The notes under the pieces: model-generated
Database searches by the model: none
What the model saw: only the letters and a program-made list of their open reading frames with translations
What the model was told of the DNA's origin: nothing
Position numbers and translations under genes: made by a program
In this document: one piece after another, positions 1 through 8,799 of the stretch
Position numbering within the stretch: the stretch's first letter is position 1
Layout: every line of letters begins with the position of its first letter
Assembly: GCF_014077505.1 (NCBI RefSeq)
Contig: NZ_JACGWA010000003.1
Location: 124,001 to 188,000 of the forward strand
Reading direction: 5' to 3'
DNA: 64,000 nucleotides
DNA from: Colwellia sp. BRX10-3
GTDB taxonomy: Bacteria > Pseudomonadota > Gammaproteobacteria > Enterobacterales > Alteromonadaceae

Positions 1-2170
1 CACCGTTTTTAGCAATATCGGTACCACTGCTCATAGCAATCGATAAATGTGCTGCGCCCATAACAGGACTGTCGTTTACACCATCGCCTATCATAGCGAC
101 AGTGTGTGTATTTTGTTGCAGTTTTATAGCATTAACTTTGTCTTGAGCAGATAAATTAGCTTGTACATTATTGAGCTCCAATGAGGCTTGTAACTTATTA
201 CAGCCTTGCAGGTGATCGCCAGATAGCATAGTGGTTTTAATGTCGTGAAGATGTAGAAACTCAATCAATGCTTTAGCATCATCGCGCAAGCTATCATGTA
301 GATAAAATTCAGCAACTAAGTCTTCACCTTGCATCAATACACATTGCGCACTATCGGCAATGTTATCGTTATTGCTCAGTAACCATGAGCTTTTACCAAT
401 GCGATAATGTTGGTTGTTAACTTCGCCAGAAATACCAGCACCAGGGGCAACCACAACTTGAGTTGTAGTTTGGCTAAAATCACGAAATGGGGTAAATGCC
501 TTTGCCAAGGGGTGAGCCGAATGCGCTTCTAATGCCGCTGCAATGGCTAAAACTTGTTGTTGTCCTTCTGGCGCATTTTCCTTGGCAAAAACACCATAAG
601 TTTTTACCTCAGCAATGGTAAATTCACCGGTAGTTAAGGTGCCTGTTTTATCAAATGCCACGGCATCAATTTCAGGCATAGTTTCCAGCACGTGTGCTGA
701 TTTAATCAAAATGCCTTCGCGATTAAGGCGGGTAGTTGCACAAGTTAATGCGGTTGGTGTTGCTAATGACAAAGCGCATGGGCAAGTAACCACCAAAACA
801 GATAAGGTGATCCAAAATGCTTCTGTTGGTTCATGCTGTACCCAATATATTGCCGTAACGGTGGCAACAAAGAGAATAAGCGCAACAAAATATTGGGCAA
901 TTTTATCTGACAACTTCGCCAATTTAGGCTTATGACTTTGGGCGTTTTCACTTAAGCGAATTAATTGGCTTAAAAATGACTCTTGGTTATTGTGTTTAAC
1001 TTTTGCGGTTAAGTTACCATCGCCATTTATTGTGCCAGCGTAGATGTTATCAAGCGTTGTTTTATTCAGCGGCAGTTGCTCACCAGAAAGCATAGCTTCA
1101 TTGATTTGACTACTACCAGTAACTATTTCGCTATCAGCAGGCACTGTTTCGCCCGGCTTTATTAAAATAATGTCGTCAGTTTTTAAATGAGCTGCCGAGA
1201 TAAAACGTTCAATGCCTTGTTCAATTTTAGTGGCGGTCATCGGCATTAATTTTAATAAGTTTGCCGAAACGTCAGCCGCGCGACTGCGGGCTCTAAACTC
1301 AAGAAATTTGCCGATAAGTAACAGAAAGGTGAACATGGAAACAGACTCGAAATACACTTCACCTTTTTGGCTAAATGTTGCCCAAGTACTAGCAAGAAAG
1401 GCGAGGCTAATAGCAATAGAAACTGGTACATCCATTGAAAGTTGTCGAGCTTTTAGAGCAAAAAAAGCGCTTTTATAAAAAGGATAAGCGCCATAGGTAA
1501 CAATAGGAATGGTTAAAAATAAGCTTGCCCAGCGTAAATACACGACATTGTGCTCAGCCATATCTGCAAAAGCACCAAAGTACAAACCAAAGGCGATCAT
1601 CATCACTTGCATCATTAAAATGCCAGAAATACCTAAGCGCCTAATAAAATCTTTTGCTTGTCTTTTGTTTATTTTCTCAGCCGTACTGGCTTTAAATGGT
1701 AGGCCGTGATAACCAATTTTATCGATTAAACTGAGTATTTCGCTAAGTTTTACTTGGCTCTCTTGCCATTGCACGGTTGCTCTTTGTGTAGTGGCGTTAA
1801 CATTAATTTTATTAATGCCATCGAGCTTACTCACTTGCATTTCTATTAACCAAGCACATGCTGAGCAACTTATGCCCTCAATGGTTAATATAGTTTCTTT
1901 AAAACCGTCATGATAATAGGCAAACTCATTTTGTAGGCTTTCATCATCAAGAATTTCATTGCGCTGCAATTGTTCAGGTACTAATACTTCGCCTTTTTGT
2001 GCTGGCGCACTGCGAAAACGGTAATAATCAGTTAAATTATTGTCAACAATAGTTTGAGCTACAGCTTGGCAACCTATGCAGCACATAGGTTGGTTTATGC
2101 TTCTAATATTGGTTATTAAATCAATGCCATTGGGCACAGGCTCGCCACAATGAAAGCAATCTATGCTCAT
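1..2170 (-). CDS. ccoI: Copper-translocating P-type ATPase CcoI/FixI (3' end cut by window)
   Basis: P1B-type ATPase of the inner membrane that supplies copper for cbb3 oxidase assembly. I translated it by hand from the minus strand, starting at the ATG at 2168-2170. The N-terminus has the cysteine cluster typical of CcoI (C5, C8, then C30, C31 and C34). A heavy-metal domain motif GISCSACAW follows near residue 100. The transmembrane metal site CPC lies near residue 478 (VTCPCALS), the phosphorylation motif DKTGTLT near residue 508, and the hinge GDGVND close to the window edge. About 723 codons are present, and the last part, with the final membrane segments, lies outside the window. It is the last gene of the cco operon, 42 bases after ccoH. 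The family assignment is firm. The role in oxidase maturation is known for the family and fits the context. Confidence 0.95.
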   Translation of the reverse strand, partial: MSIDCFHCGEPVPNGIDLITNIRSINQPMCCIGCQAVAQTIVDNNLTDYYRFRSAPAQKGEVLVPEQLQRNEILDDESLQNEFAYYHDGFKETILTIEGISCSACAWLIEMQVSKLDGINKINVNATTQRATVQWQESQVKLSEILSLIDKIGYHGLPFKASTAEKINKRQAKDFIRRLGISGILMMQVMMIAFGLYFGAFADMAEHNVVYLRWASLFLTIPIVTYGAYPFYKSAFFALKARQLSMDVPVSIAISLAFLASTWATFSQKGEVYFESVSMFTFLLLIGKFLEFRARSRAADVSANLLKLMPMTATKIEQGIERFISAAHLKTDDIILIKPGETVPADSEIVTGSSQINEAMLSGEQLPLNKTTLDNIYAGTINGDGNLTAKVKHNNQESFLSQLIRLSENAQSHKPKLAKLSDKIAQYFVALILFVATVTAIYWVQHEPTEAFWITLSVLVVTCPCALSLATPTALTCATTRLNREGILIKSAHVLETMPEIDAVAFDKTGTLTTGEFTIAEVKTYGVFAKENAPEGQQQVLAIAAALEAHSAHPLAKAFTPFRDFSQTTTQVVVAPGAGISGEVNNQHYRIGKSSWLLSNNDNIADSAQCVLMQGEDLVAEFYLHDSLRDDAKALIEFLHLHDIKTTMLSGDHLQGCNKLQASLELNNVQANLSAQDKVNAIKLQQNTHTVAMIGDGVNDSPVMGAAHLSIAMSSGTDIAKNG

Positions 2171-2212
2171 TACGCTATTCTCATCAATCTATTGTCATTA
2201 AAAAAAGACGCA

Positions 2213-2713
2213 TTAATTTGCTTCAGCTGTATTCGGTGTTATCGCAATAAAGTCGGATTGAGGTAGGGTGATGACTGCTTGAATTTTCCAATGATTTTCA
2301 AAAGGACTAATGGTTAATTGCCATTTACCTGATACATCTTGGCCGGGTTCAAATAGATGAGTAAAATTACCATTGCCATCAGCGGTTAATGCTAAATAGA
2401 AATCTCTATCAGCTAAAGTAGGATGATAAAAATTGACATTTAATAATGGGAATTCTTTTTCAATACCCGTTGGACGAATAGTAAGCTGATCATCAACAAG
2501 CTTTAAACCAAAGCGCATGCCTAGTTTTTGAGCTTGTTTAATTTTACCCAACTCAAGGTTAATGGCTTTACCTTTTTTATAATAATCTCCGACCACAAGT
2601 GTGTCAGGATTAGTATTGGCAATAATGAAAGTGGCGATACCGGCAACTACCGCTGTAAAAGGCAATATAAATACAAACCATGCCCAAGGCTCTTTATACC
2701 AAGCTGTTTTCAT
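2213..2713 (-). CDS. ccoH: FixH family cbb3 oxidase assembly protein CcoH
   Basis: Small single-span membrane protein needed for cbb3 oxidase assembly. The start MKTAWYKEPWAWFVFILPF gives the usual CcoH layout: a short aromatic N-terminus, one membrane helix (about residues 9-31), then a periplasmic domain of about 135 residues. An upstream in-frame ATG at 2743 would add ten residues. I prefer 2713 because a GAAGAA purine stretch precedes it and family members begin close to the WY motif. It sits between ccoP and ccoI in the same orientation. A hairpin after ccoP (2816-2850) suggests that ccoH-ccoI may be partly uncoupled from ccoNOQP. The identity rests on domain architecture and operon position. 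Confidence 0.88.
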   Translation of the reverse strand: MKTAWYKEPWAWFVFILPFTAVVAGIATFIIANTNPDTLVVGDYYKKGKAINLELGKIKQAQKLGMRFGLKLVDDQLTIRPTGIEKEFPLLNVNFYHPTLADRDFYLALTADGNGNFTHLFEPGQDVSGKWQLTISPFENHWKIQAVITLPQSDFIAITPNTAEAN

Positions 2714-2815
2714 GAAAATTTCTTCTTTGCTGAAAGAGTGCATATTATACGGCTTTTCTAATACAGGAACTATTAAAAAACTGTAATTTAATAAACTTTA
2801 ACTTTAGCTTAAACC

Positions 2816-2850
2816 AAAAAAAACCTCGGTAAATTAAGCACCAAGGTTTT
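2816..2850 (-). terminator. Rho-independent terminator downstream of ccoP
   Basis: On the minus strand AAAACCTTGGT pairs with ACCGAGGTTTT around a short loop, with one mismatch, and is followed by an uninterrupted run of T. It lies 41 bases after the ccoP stop and before ccoH, so it probably ends or attenuates the ccoNOQP transcript ahead of the assembly genes. Confidence 0.75.
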
Positions 2851-2890
2851 GTTATTTTTAAGACTAAGTTAACTCATAAGGCGTTAACTT

Positions 2891-3874
2891 TTACTCTTGA
2901 GATAAGCTATAAACATAAGCACTGATCACATGAATTTTTTGTTCACCTAGGATTTTATCCCACGCTGGCATAATACCAGCACGGCCATTAGCAATTGATG
3001 ATTCAACAGCTCGCTGCGAACCACCATACAACCAGATGTTATCAGTTAAGTTAGGCGCACCTAATGCGATGCCCATTTCTACACTACCTTTACCTTCACT
3101 GCCGTGACAAGCCGCACACATGGCAAATTTAACTTTACCAGCTTCTGCTGCTTTAGCATCAACTTCACGACCACTTAAGCTCAGTACAAACGCTGCTACT
3201 TCCTTAACACCTTGTTCGCCACCTAATGCCGCACTCCAAGCTATCATGCCATTTGCCTTGCGACCATGGATGAGCGTAGCTTTGATCATTTCAGGTGAAC
3301 CACCGTATAACCAGTCTTGGTCAGTTAAGCTAGGAAAGCCAGTTGCGCCGCCTGCGTCAGAACCATGACATTGTGAGCAGTTTTGTAAAAATAACCGTTG
3401 GCCAACTTTACGTGCCGAAATTGCTTCATCATCATTAGCGGTTGCTAAATCAATAATTTCACGTTTGGCATAGGCTTCAAAAATAGGACCATATCTTTTA
3501 TCAGCAGCAGAAATTTCACGATCGTACTGTACTAACATGCCAGCTTCTTTCGCGTCTATAACACTCACTTTTGATTCTGATAAATTCAAGATACCTTGAT
3601 TCGAGCTTTTCCAACCTAGTAGGCCTTCAAAATTACCTAAACCAGGGTAAAGTAGTAAATAACCAAAACCCCAAATAATAGTTAATAAGAAGAAAGTACT
3701 CCACCATTTTGGTAGTGGGTTATTTAATTCTTCAATACCGTCAAAAACGTGGCCTGTAGGCTCACCTTCTTCAACGCCAACAAAGTTCTTTAAGCAATAG
3801 CGCAACAGTAAATAACAACCTACTAATGTACCTAAGGTAAGAACGGTAATCCAAATACTCCAGAAGCTAGACAT
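2891..3874 (-). CDS. ccoP: cbb3-type cytochrome c oxidase subunit III (diheme CcoP)
   Basis: Membrane-anchored diheme c-type cytochrome that takes electrons from the bc1 complex or soluble cytochromes and passes them to CcoO/CcoN. The 327-residue protein has two N-terminal membrane helices (about 5-27 and 57-77). Two periplasmic heme c domains follow, with CxxCH motifs CSQCH (166-170) and CAACH (253-257). Methionines such as those in the NGMIAW and GIMPAW segments are candidate axial ligands. Its ATG overlaps the end of ccoQ by 8 bases, which implies translational coupling. Length and architecture are normal for CcoP. Confidence 0.97.
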   Translation of the reverse strand: MSSFWSIWITVLTLGTLVGCYLLLRYCLKNFVGVEEGEPTGHVFDGIEELNNPLPKWWSTFFLLTIIWGFGYLLLYPGLGNFEGLLGWKSSNQGILNLSESKVSVIDAKEAGMLVQYDREISAADKRYGPIFEAYAKREIIDLATANDDEAISARKVGQRLFLQNCSQCHGSDAGGATGFPSLTDQDWLYGGSPEMIKATLIHGRKANGMIAWSAALGGEQGVKEVAAFVLSLSGREVDAKAAEAGKVKFAMCAACHGSEGKGSVEMGIALGAPNLTDNIWLYGGSQRAVESSIANGRAGIMPAWDKILGEQKIHVISAYVYSLSQE

Positions 3875-4067
3875 TATTATTAGTCTCCTGTTTGTTATTT
3901 TTGTCAGTGTGTTTTATTTCAGTTTCAATTTTTTCTTCAAAAATTGAATTTGCCGCTTCATCAAACGCCGATTTACGTTTTTTTGAATATGACCAAATCA
4001 CAATAACAATAAATAATGCCAATATTAATAGGGCAATTAACCCTCTAAGCGTGCCGTAATCCATCAT
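3867..4067 (-). CDS. ccoQ: cbb3-type oxidase small subunit CcoQ/FixQ
   Basis: A 66-residue single-span protein. It starts MMDYGTLRGLIALLILALF, has one membrane helix, then a basic SKKRKSAF segment and an acidic, lysine-rich tail. CcoQ proteins have this shape and stabilise the cbb3 complex. It lies 2 bases after ccoO and overlaps ccoP by 8 bases. The assignment comes mainly from size, membrane topology and position in the operon, because the family has little sequence conservation. Confidence 0.9.
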   Translation of the reverse strand: MMDYGTLRGLIALLILALFIVIVIWSYSKKRKSAFDEAANSIFEEKIETEIKHTDKNNKQETNNNV

Positions 4068-4069
4068 AA

Positions 4070-4714
4070 TTATTTCAACGCATGACCAAGAGACTGTAAA
4101 TATGCAATTAATGCATCCATTTCTGTTTTACCTTTAACGGCTTTTTTTGCACCCGCAATTTCAGATTCAGAATAAAGTGGAATAGCATTACCTTGCTCGT
4201 CTTTGTGGCTACGATTACGCGTTAAAAAGTTAAATGTTGATAACTTTTTAGCGGTTAATTCGCCATCAAGGGTATTTTCAGCTAACCACTTAAACGAAGG
4301 CATATTAGACTCAGGTACAACTGAACGTGGGTCAAGTAAATGCGCAAGATGCCAATCGTCACTATAACGACCACCAACACGGGCTAAATCAGGACCTGTG
4401 CGTTTTGAACCCCATAAAAATGGATGTTCCCAAACATGCTCTCCGGCAACTGAATAATGGCCGTAGCGTTCAGTTTCCGCACGAAAAGGACGGATCATTT
4501 GGCTATGACACACATTACAGCTTTCGCGAATATAAATATCACGACCTTCCATTTCTAGCGCGGTATAAGGGCGTAAGTTATCAACCGGTGTGGTGGTTGC
4601 TTTTTGGAAGAACAACGGCGTAATTTCAACTAAACCACCGATGCTGATCGCAAGAATAGTAAAAATAGCAAACAAGCCAACATTCTTTTCAAATTTTTCA
4701 TGTTTATTTTTCAT
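4070..4714 (-). CDS. ccoO: cbb3-type cytochrome c oxidase subunit II (CcoO)
   Basis: Monoheme cytochrome c subunit of the cbb3 oxidase, anchored by one N-terminal membrane helix (about residues 12-34). The heme attachment motif CNVCH is at 66-70, followed by the conserved [15 protein letters not shown] segment. The [20 protein letters not shown] and VPESNMPSF segments are also characteristic, and the methionine in the latter is the expected axial ligand. The 214-residue length is normal. It lies 9 bases downstream of ccoN in the operon. Confidence 0.97.
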   Translation of the reverse strand: MKNKHEKFEKNVGLFAIFTILAISIGGLVEITPLFFQKATTTPVDNLRPYTALEMEGRDIYIRESCNVCHSQMIRPFRAETERYGHYSVAGEHVWEHPFLWGSKRTGPDLARVGGRYSDDWHLAHLLDPRSVVPESNMPSFKWLAENTLDGELTAKKLSTFNFLTRNRSHKDEQGNAIPLYSESEIAGAKKAVKGKTEMDALIAYLQSLGHALK

Positions 4715-4723
4715 TGTTGCCTC

Positions 4724-6145
4724 CTAAGTTATTTCAACTGGCTTAAGACTATTGTCTTTAGCATAAATTGTTTTGAACATGTTGTAAGCCATAATCAAGA
4801 AGCCAACAACAACCAATACACCACCAACAAAACGCATGAAGTAGAATGGTTTCGAGGCGATTAAGCTTTCAACGAAGCTGTAAGTTAATGTGCCATCAGT
4901 GTTAACAGCTCTCCACATTAACCCTTGCATTACACCTGAAATCCACATAGCGACGATATATAAAATAATACCCGCTGTGTGCAGCCAAAAATGTACGTTG
5001 ATCAAACGAATGCTATACATGCGACCCTGATTAAATAACACAGGAATTAAGTGGTACATGGCACCAATTGATACCATAGCAACCCAACCTAGGGCACCTG
5101 AATGCACGTGACCAATAGTCCAGTCAGTGTAATGTGAAAGTGCATTTACAGATTTAATTGCCATCATAGGGCCTTCAAACGTAGACATACCGTAGAAAGA
5201 TAATGAAACAATTAAGAAGCGGAGGATCGGATCATAGCGAAGTTTATGCCATGCGCCAGACAGCGTCATAATACCGTTAATCATACCACCCCAAGATGGC
5301 AAGAATAATACGATTGACATAACCATACCAACTGACTGAGCCCAATCAGGTAGTGCAGTGTAATGTAAATGATGAGGACCGGCCCAAATGTACAAAGAAA
5401 CCAATGCCCAAAAATGAACAATAGATAAGCGGTAAGAGTAAACAGGACGTTCAGCTTGTTTAGGTACGAAATAATACATAATACCTAAGAAACCAGCTGT
5501 TAATAAAAAGCCAACGGCGTTATGACCATACCACCACTGCATCATGGCATCGATAGCGCCAGAATATATTGAGTATGACTTCATCATAGAAACAGGAATA
5601 ACCATACTGTTGCCAATATGCAATACCGCAACGGTGAGAATAAAACCACCAAAAAACCAGTTGGCAACATAAATATGAGAGGTTTTACGGTTGACCAAAG
5701 TACCAAAAAATACAATAGCGTAGCTAATCCAAACAACGGCAATTAAAATATCAATTGGCCATTCTAACTCAGCGTACTCTTTGCTTGATGTATAACCCAT
5801 GGGTAACGTTATTACTGCAAGCACAATAACGGCTTGCCAGCCCCAAAAGGTAAAAGCGGCTAGTTTTCCACCAAAGAGCGTCGCTTTACATGTACGCTGC
5901 ACTACATAATAAGAAGTAGCAAACAGTGCACTGGTACCAAAAGCAAAAATTACCGCATTGGTATGAAGTGGACGAAGACGAGAATAGGTTAACCAAGGTG
6001 TATCAAAATTTAGTGCTGGCCAAATTAATTGCGCCGCAATAAGAACACCTACAAGAGTACCAACGATCCCCCAAATAACTGTCATTACGGTGAATTGACG
6101 CACCACATTGAAGTTATAAGACGGATGATCAAGCGTTGTTGTCAT
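4724..6145 (-). CDS. ccoN: cbb3-type cytochrome c oxidase subunit I (CcoN)
   Basis: Catalytic subunit of the high-affinity proton-pumping oxidase. It is a 473-residue multispan protein carrying heme b, heme b3 and CuB. Metal-ligand histidines are visible in [13 protein letters not shown], in [12 protein letters not shown] and in [12 protein letters not shown]. The ATG at 6145 is preceded by a GGAAC-like ribosome site (AACGGAACAAAAAAA). It is the first gene of the cco operon. An FNR-type box 166 bases upstream (6311-6324) indicates induction under low oxygen. Confidence 0.98.
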   Translation of the reverse strand: MTTTLDHPSYNFNVVRQFTVMTVIWGIVGTLVGVLIAAQLIWPALNFDTPWLTYSRLRPLHTNAVIFAFGTSALFATSYYVVQRTCKATLFGGKLAAFTFWGWQAVIVLAVITLPMGYTSSKEYAELEWPIDILIAVVWISYAIVFFGTLVNRKTSHIYVANWFFGGFILTVAVLHIGNSMVIPVSMMKSYSIYSGAIDAMMQWWYGHNAVGFLLTAGFLGIMYYFVPKQAERPVYSYRLSIVHFWALVSLYIWAGPHHLHYTALPDWAQSVGMVMSIVLFLPSWGGMINGIMTLSGAWHKLRYDPILRFLIVSLSFYGMSTFEGPMMAIKSVNALSHYTDWTIGHVHSGALGWVAMVSIGAMYHLIPVLFNQGRMYSIRLINVHFWLHTAGIILYIVAMWISGVMQGLMWRAVNTDGTLTYSFVESLIASKPFYFMRFVGGVLVVVGFLIMAYNMFKTIYAKDNSLKPVEIT

Positions 6146-6310
6146 TTTTTTTGTTCCGTTTACTAGGTTAGATTTTGCAATTTTGTATAAAAAAGATACT
6201 TTTTAATGAAAAATGCTGAGAAGCCATGATAAATGTTACACCCGAATACGAGTTTTTTCAGAATCTGTATGATTTTACCTTTCGCACATACTATAAATCA
6301 ACCGTAAAGC

Positions 6311-6324
6311 TTGATTTAAATCAA
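6311..6324. promoter_or_regulatory. FNR/ANR-type operator of the cco operon
   Basis: TTGATTTAAATCAA is a perfect match to the FNR consensus TTGAT-N4-ATCAA and is a perfect palindrome. It lies 166 bases before the ccoN start codon. FNR/ANR/EtrA proteins commonly activate ccoNOQP under oxygen limitation. A TATAGT or TATGTG hexamer on the minus strand around 6285-6296 could be the matching -10 element, but its spacing from the box is not ideal. Confidence 0.85.
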
Positions 6325-6328
6325 CAAA

Positions 6329-6351
6329 AATATTGCTGTGGCAGCAATATT
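6329..6351. repeat. Perfect inverted repeat next to the FNR box
   Basis: AATATTGCTG, then TGG, then CAGCAATATT: ten-base perfect arms around three bases, starting five bases from the FNR-type box. It could be a second regulator's operator or a transcribed hairpin. No T-run follows on the plus strand that would make it a clear terminator. Confidence 0.7.
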
Positions 6352-6909
6352 GTTAAATAAGTTAATTACCCAATTTCAAATAATTGTTGTGCCTTTAAAA
6401 GGTTACCATTAAAAGTAGGCTAATTTAGTTAAAACAGCGAGTTAACTTGTGGCTGAATTTTACACAATAAATTTAAAAATAAATGTTAGATATTGTAAAG
6501 CGAGCTTCCTTGATGTTGGCAAAAAACAGCGCAGCGCTATTTATATTCGATGTCTCAAGCGATTTAAAGTTGAAATATCGATAACGTCAATATGAATTAT
6601 ATGCAAGCGTTTGTGATCAATTAATAAACATCACACTGAGTATATTAGGACGGAAACCAAGTTGGCTTCTTTATTCTCTTCAATAAGGCGTAATAATGTT
6701 GTCATTTTATTACTTACTCTCACTATATCTTTAAACACATCAGGATTAACACCGCGTTATTAGCACCGTAGTATCAGCAGAGCGTAAAATATAACGGCAC
6801 TGAACTAAACAAACTTTGTTTTATCGCTAAACTTCATGAGAAAAAAGTAATAAACATCAATGAGGTTTGTGTATCATGTCTAGCAAGTATCTCGCTTTTA
6901 AATCAGCCA

Positions 6910-7515
6910 ATGAATATTGACAAAAAATTATTGCCACGCACTTTCTCTTTCATTTTCTCTTGCACAGTATTATCACTGTTAGCAATACTGCTAATAGCCT
7001 GTGGTCCCCAAGATAAAGCTAGCACAACAGTGAGTGATAATATCCCACGCACTGCGCAGTGCATTGCCGAGCAAAGCCAATGTCAATTCGACTTAGCATC
7101 AGCATCAGGGCAAATTCAAGTGTTATTCGATGTTGAAAAAATAGTTGCTGAGCAGTCATTCACTATGGTGGTGAATTATTTTGGCGATCAAAAACTTACT
7201 AGCATTAGCGGTTATCTTGAAGGTGTTGACATGTATATGGGAAAAATCCCATTATTTATTGAAGCGCAGATGACAGAAAATTCGACAAATGACCAAATAT
7301 CAGTGAATGTAAAGCAGCCAATAAATAACTCAAATCATTTAACACCCGTTATAAAACAAGATATTAAAGATGGTGTTAAACAAGTATTTCAAGCAGAAGT
7401 GTTAGTGGGTAGTTGTTCTGCACAGCAAATGACATGGCGTATTTGGTTAACCTTTACTACCAGTAAAAATGACACATTTACTAAAATGTTAACCGTGATG
7501 AGTTATCGTAGCTAA
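6910..7515 (+). CDS. Putative lipoprotein of unknown function
   Basis: A 201-residue protein with a lipoprotein signal: a basic N-terminus, a hydrophobic helix and a lipobox LLIAC with the acylated cysteine at residue 31. The mature part contains three or four further cysteines (CIAEQSQC near 52-58 and GSCSAQ near 170), which might form periplasmic disulfides. I do not recognise a named family. It is divergent from the cco operon and shares its 764-base upstream region. Co-regulation by oxygen is possible but unproven. Confidence 0.7.
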   Translation: MNIDKKLLPRTFSFIFSCTVLSLLAILLIACGPQDKASTTVSDNIPRTAQCIAEQSQCQFDLASASGQIQVLFDVEKIVAEQSFTMVVNYFGDQKLTSISGYLEGVDMYMGKIPLFIEAQMTENSTNDQISVNVKQPINNSNHLTPVIKQDIKDGVKQVFQAEVLVGSCSAQQMTWRIWLTFTTSKNDTFTKMLTVMSYRS

Positions 7516-7642
7516 CACACTGAACTAAGCTCTAAGCTCAAAGCTCAAAGCGTTAAGTATTCAACACTATTTTCGCGCTAGTAAAATAACCATGTCAGAA
7601 AAATAGTTACACCGATAAAACAGTTGAGCCAGTATATATCTG

Positions 7643-8263
7643 TCAGCTAGTGGCTAACCAAATTGCGACTAATATCATTAAACTTCCTGATATTTTATTC
7701 AATAATTGAACATTGTTTCTTTTGGTTAAAACCTTGCCGATAGTTTTTCCTCCGGTGGCATAAATGGTCATGCAGATAAATTCTGATACTAATATCACAG
7801 CAACTAAAATGCTTAACTGTGGCGCCAGTGGCAATGTTTGGCTAATAAAAGGGGGCAATAGCGAGATCATAAACGCCCAACCTTTGGGGTTGGCTATCGC
7901 GGTAAAAAAACCTTGCTGAAATAAACTACGTTTTTTAATCGACTGCTGGCATTGAGTTGAGTCGGTAGCCAGTTTGCCCTTAGTTCGCCACATGTTAACG
8001 CCCACGTATAATAAATACATCGCGCCAAGTATTTTAAAGCCTTGAAACAGCTGCGGAAGCTTAGCCATTATTGTAGCAACCCCGAGTACAGAAGCAATGG
8101 CTACGGTTGCCACACCTAAGAGCTCACCATACATCATCCAAAATGTTTTTCTCACCCCAATAGTAATACCTAAACTCATGGCTAATGTCATACACATGCC
8201 TGGTGTCAAACTAACAATAAAAAATGTTGGAATAAAAAGGCTAAGCAGGGTGAAATCAATCAA
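7643..8263 (-). CDS. LysE/RhtB family amino-acid exporter
   Basis: Inner-membrane exporter of the LysE/RhtB superfamily, 206 residues with about six membrane helices. The N-terminal segment with the SLTPGMCMTLAMSLGITIG motif is the family signature (usually PGP), and GFFTAIANPKGWAFM is the second conserved block. Substrates of relatives include lysine, homoserine, threonine and related metabolites; this one cannot be told from sequence. It is a single gene on the minus strand. The ribosome-binding site ahead of the ATG is weak. Confidence 0.9.
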   Translation of the reverse strand: MIDFTLLSLFIPTFFIVSLTPGMCMTLAMSLGITIGVRKTFWMMYGELLGVATVAIASVLGVATIMAKLPQLFQGFKILGAMYLLYVGVNMWRTKGKLATDSTQCQQSIKKRSLFQQGFFTAIANPKGWAFMISLLPPFISQTLPLAPQLSILVAVILVSEFICMTIYATGGKTIGKVLTKRNNVQLLNKISGSLMILVAIWLATS

Positions 8264-8529
8264 GGTTGGGTATCCAAAATAGTGAATAATTCGAAGATAA
8301 TAACTTAACTTGGCTTATTAATAACATTTAAATTTAAGCTTTTTTATTAAATATTAGGTTTTTGTAATATAAAGCGCATAATACCAAGTGCTGTGAACAA
8401 ATAATCCATGAAATTTCACAGAAAGTACCAAAATTTTCAATCATCAATTAACTCGTACCCAGTGTTAGCAAAACGATTCTTATCGACAAAGGCAGCAAGT
8501 TTTCAATTAATGTAGTCAGGAGTATTACT

Positions 8530-8799
8530 ATGAAAATCAATAGTTTTAACCGCAATAGCTTTAGTGCTAATTTAGCTTCACGAACGGTTAAGTGTTCGTT
8601 GTTTTCAGCAGTAATTATTTTAGTAAGTGGTTGTTCATCACTAGGCGTACAGCCATGGGAACGTGATTTATTAGCAAAAGAAGAAATGGCACTAACATCT
8701 TCACCTATAGATTCAGCACTCGATGACCATATATATTTTAGTAAAGAAGCGTCAAGTGGCGGTAAAAGCTTTGGTGGCGGAGGCTGCGGATGCAATTAA
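8530..8799 (+). CDS. DUF4266-type small lipoprotein
   Basis: An 89-residue protein with a lipoprotein signal (lipobox LVSGC, cysteine 35). The mature part is only about 55 residues: VQPWERDLLAKEEMAL, then DDHIYFSKEASSGGKSFGG, ending in GGGGCGCN. This matches what I know of DUF4266 proteins, which commonly sit beside DUF3570 and ApbE genes. An AGGAG site precedes the ATG. The last 10 bases overlap the DUF3570 start, so translation is coupled. Biochemical role unknown. The Gly-Cys tail looks suited to metal or cofactor binding, which is inference. Confidence 0.8.
   Translation: MKINSFNRNSFSANLASRTVKCSLFSAVIILVSGCSSLGVQPWERDLLAKEEMALTSSPIDSALDDHIYFSKEASSGGKSFGGGGCGCN

Larger units (their letters stand above)
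6146..6909. other. 764-base intergenic region upstream of ccoN
   Basis: No convincing reading frame is seen. It holds the ccoN leader, the FNR-type box at 6311-6324 and a 23-base inverted repeat at 6329-6351. It must also hold the promoter of the lipoprotein gene at 6910. The rest is AT-rich and I recognise nothing in it. Confidence 0.6.

Noticed and set aside
1-2170. Several short frames on the plus strand inside the P-type ATPase region (615-1709)
   Set aside because: They are shadows of the minus-strand ccoI gene, which reads continuously to the window edge.
6618-6645. CRP site (TGTGAT ... ATCACA) upstream of the lipoprotein gene
   Set aside because: The half-sites are separated by 12 bases instead of 4 to 6, so it does not fit the CRP consensus.
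8530-8799. Bacteriocin or RiPP precursor (Gly-Cys-rich tail)
   Set aside because: The protein has a lipobox and matches DUF4266 with DUF3570/ApbE neighbours. No maturation or immunity genes are present.
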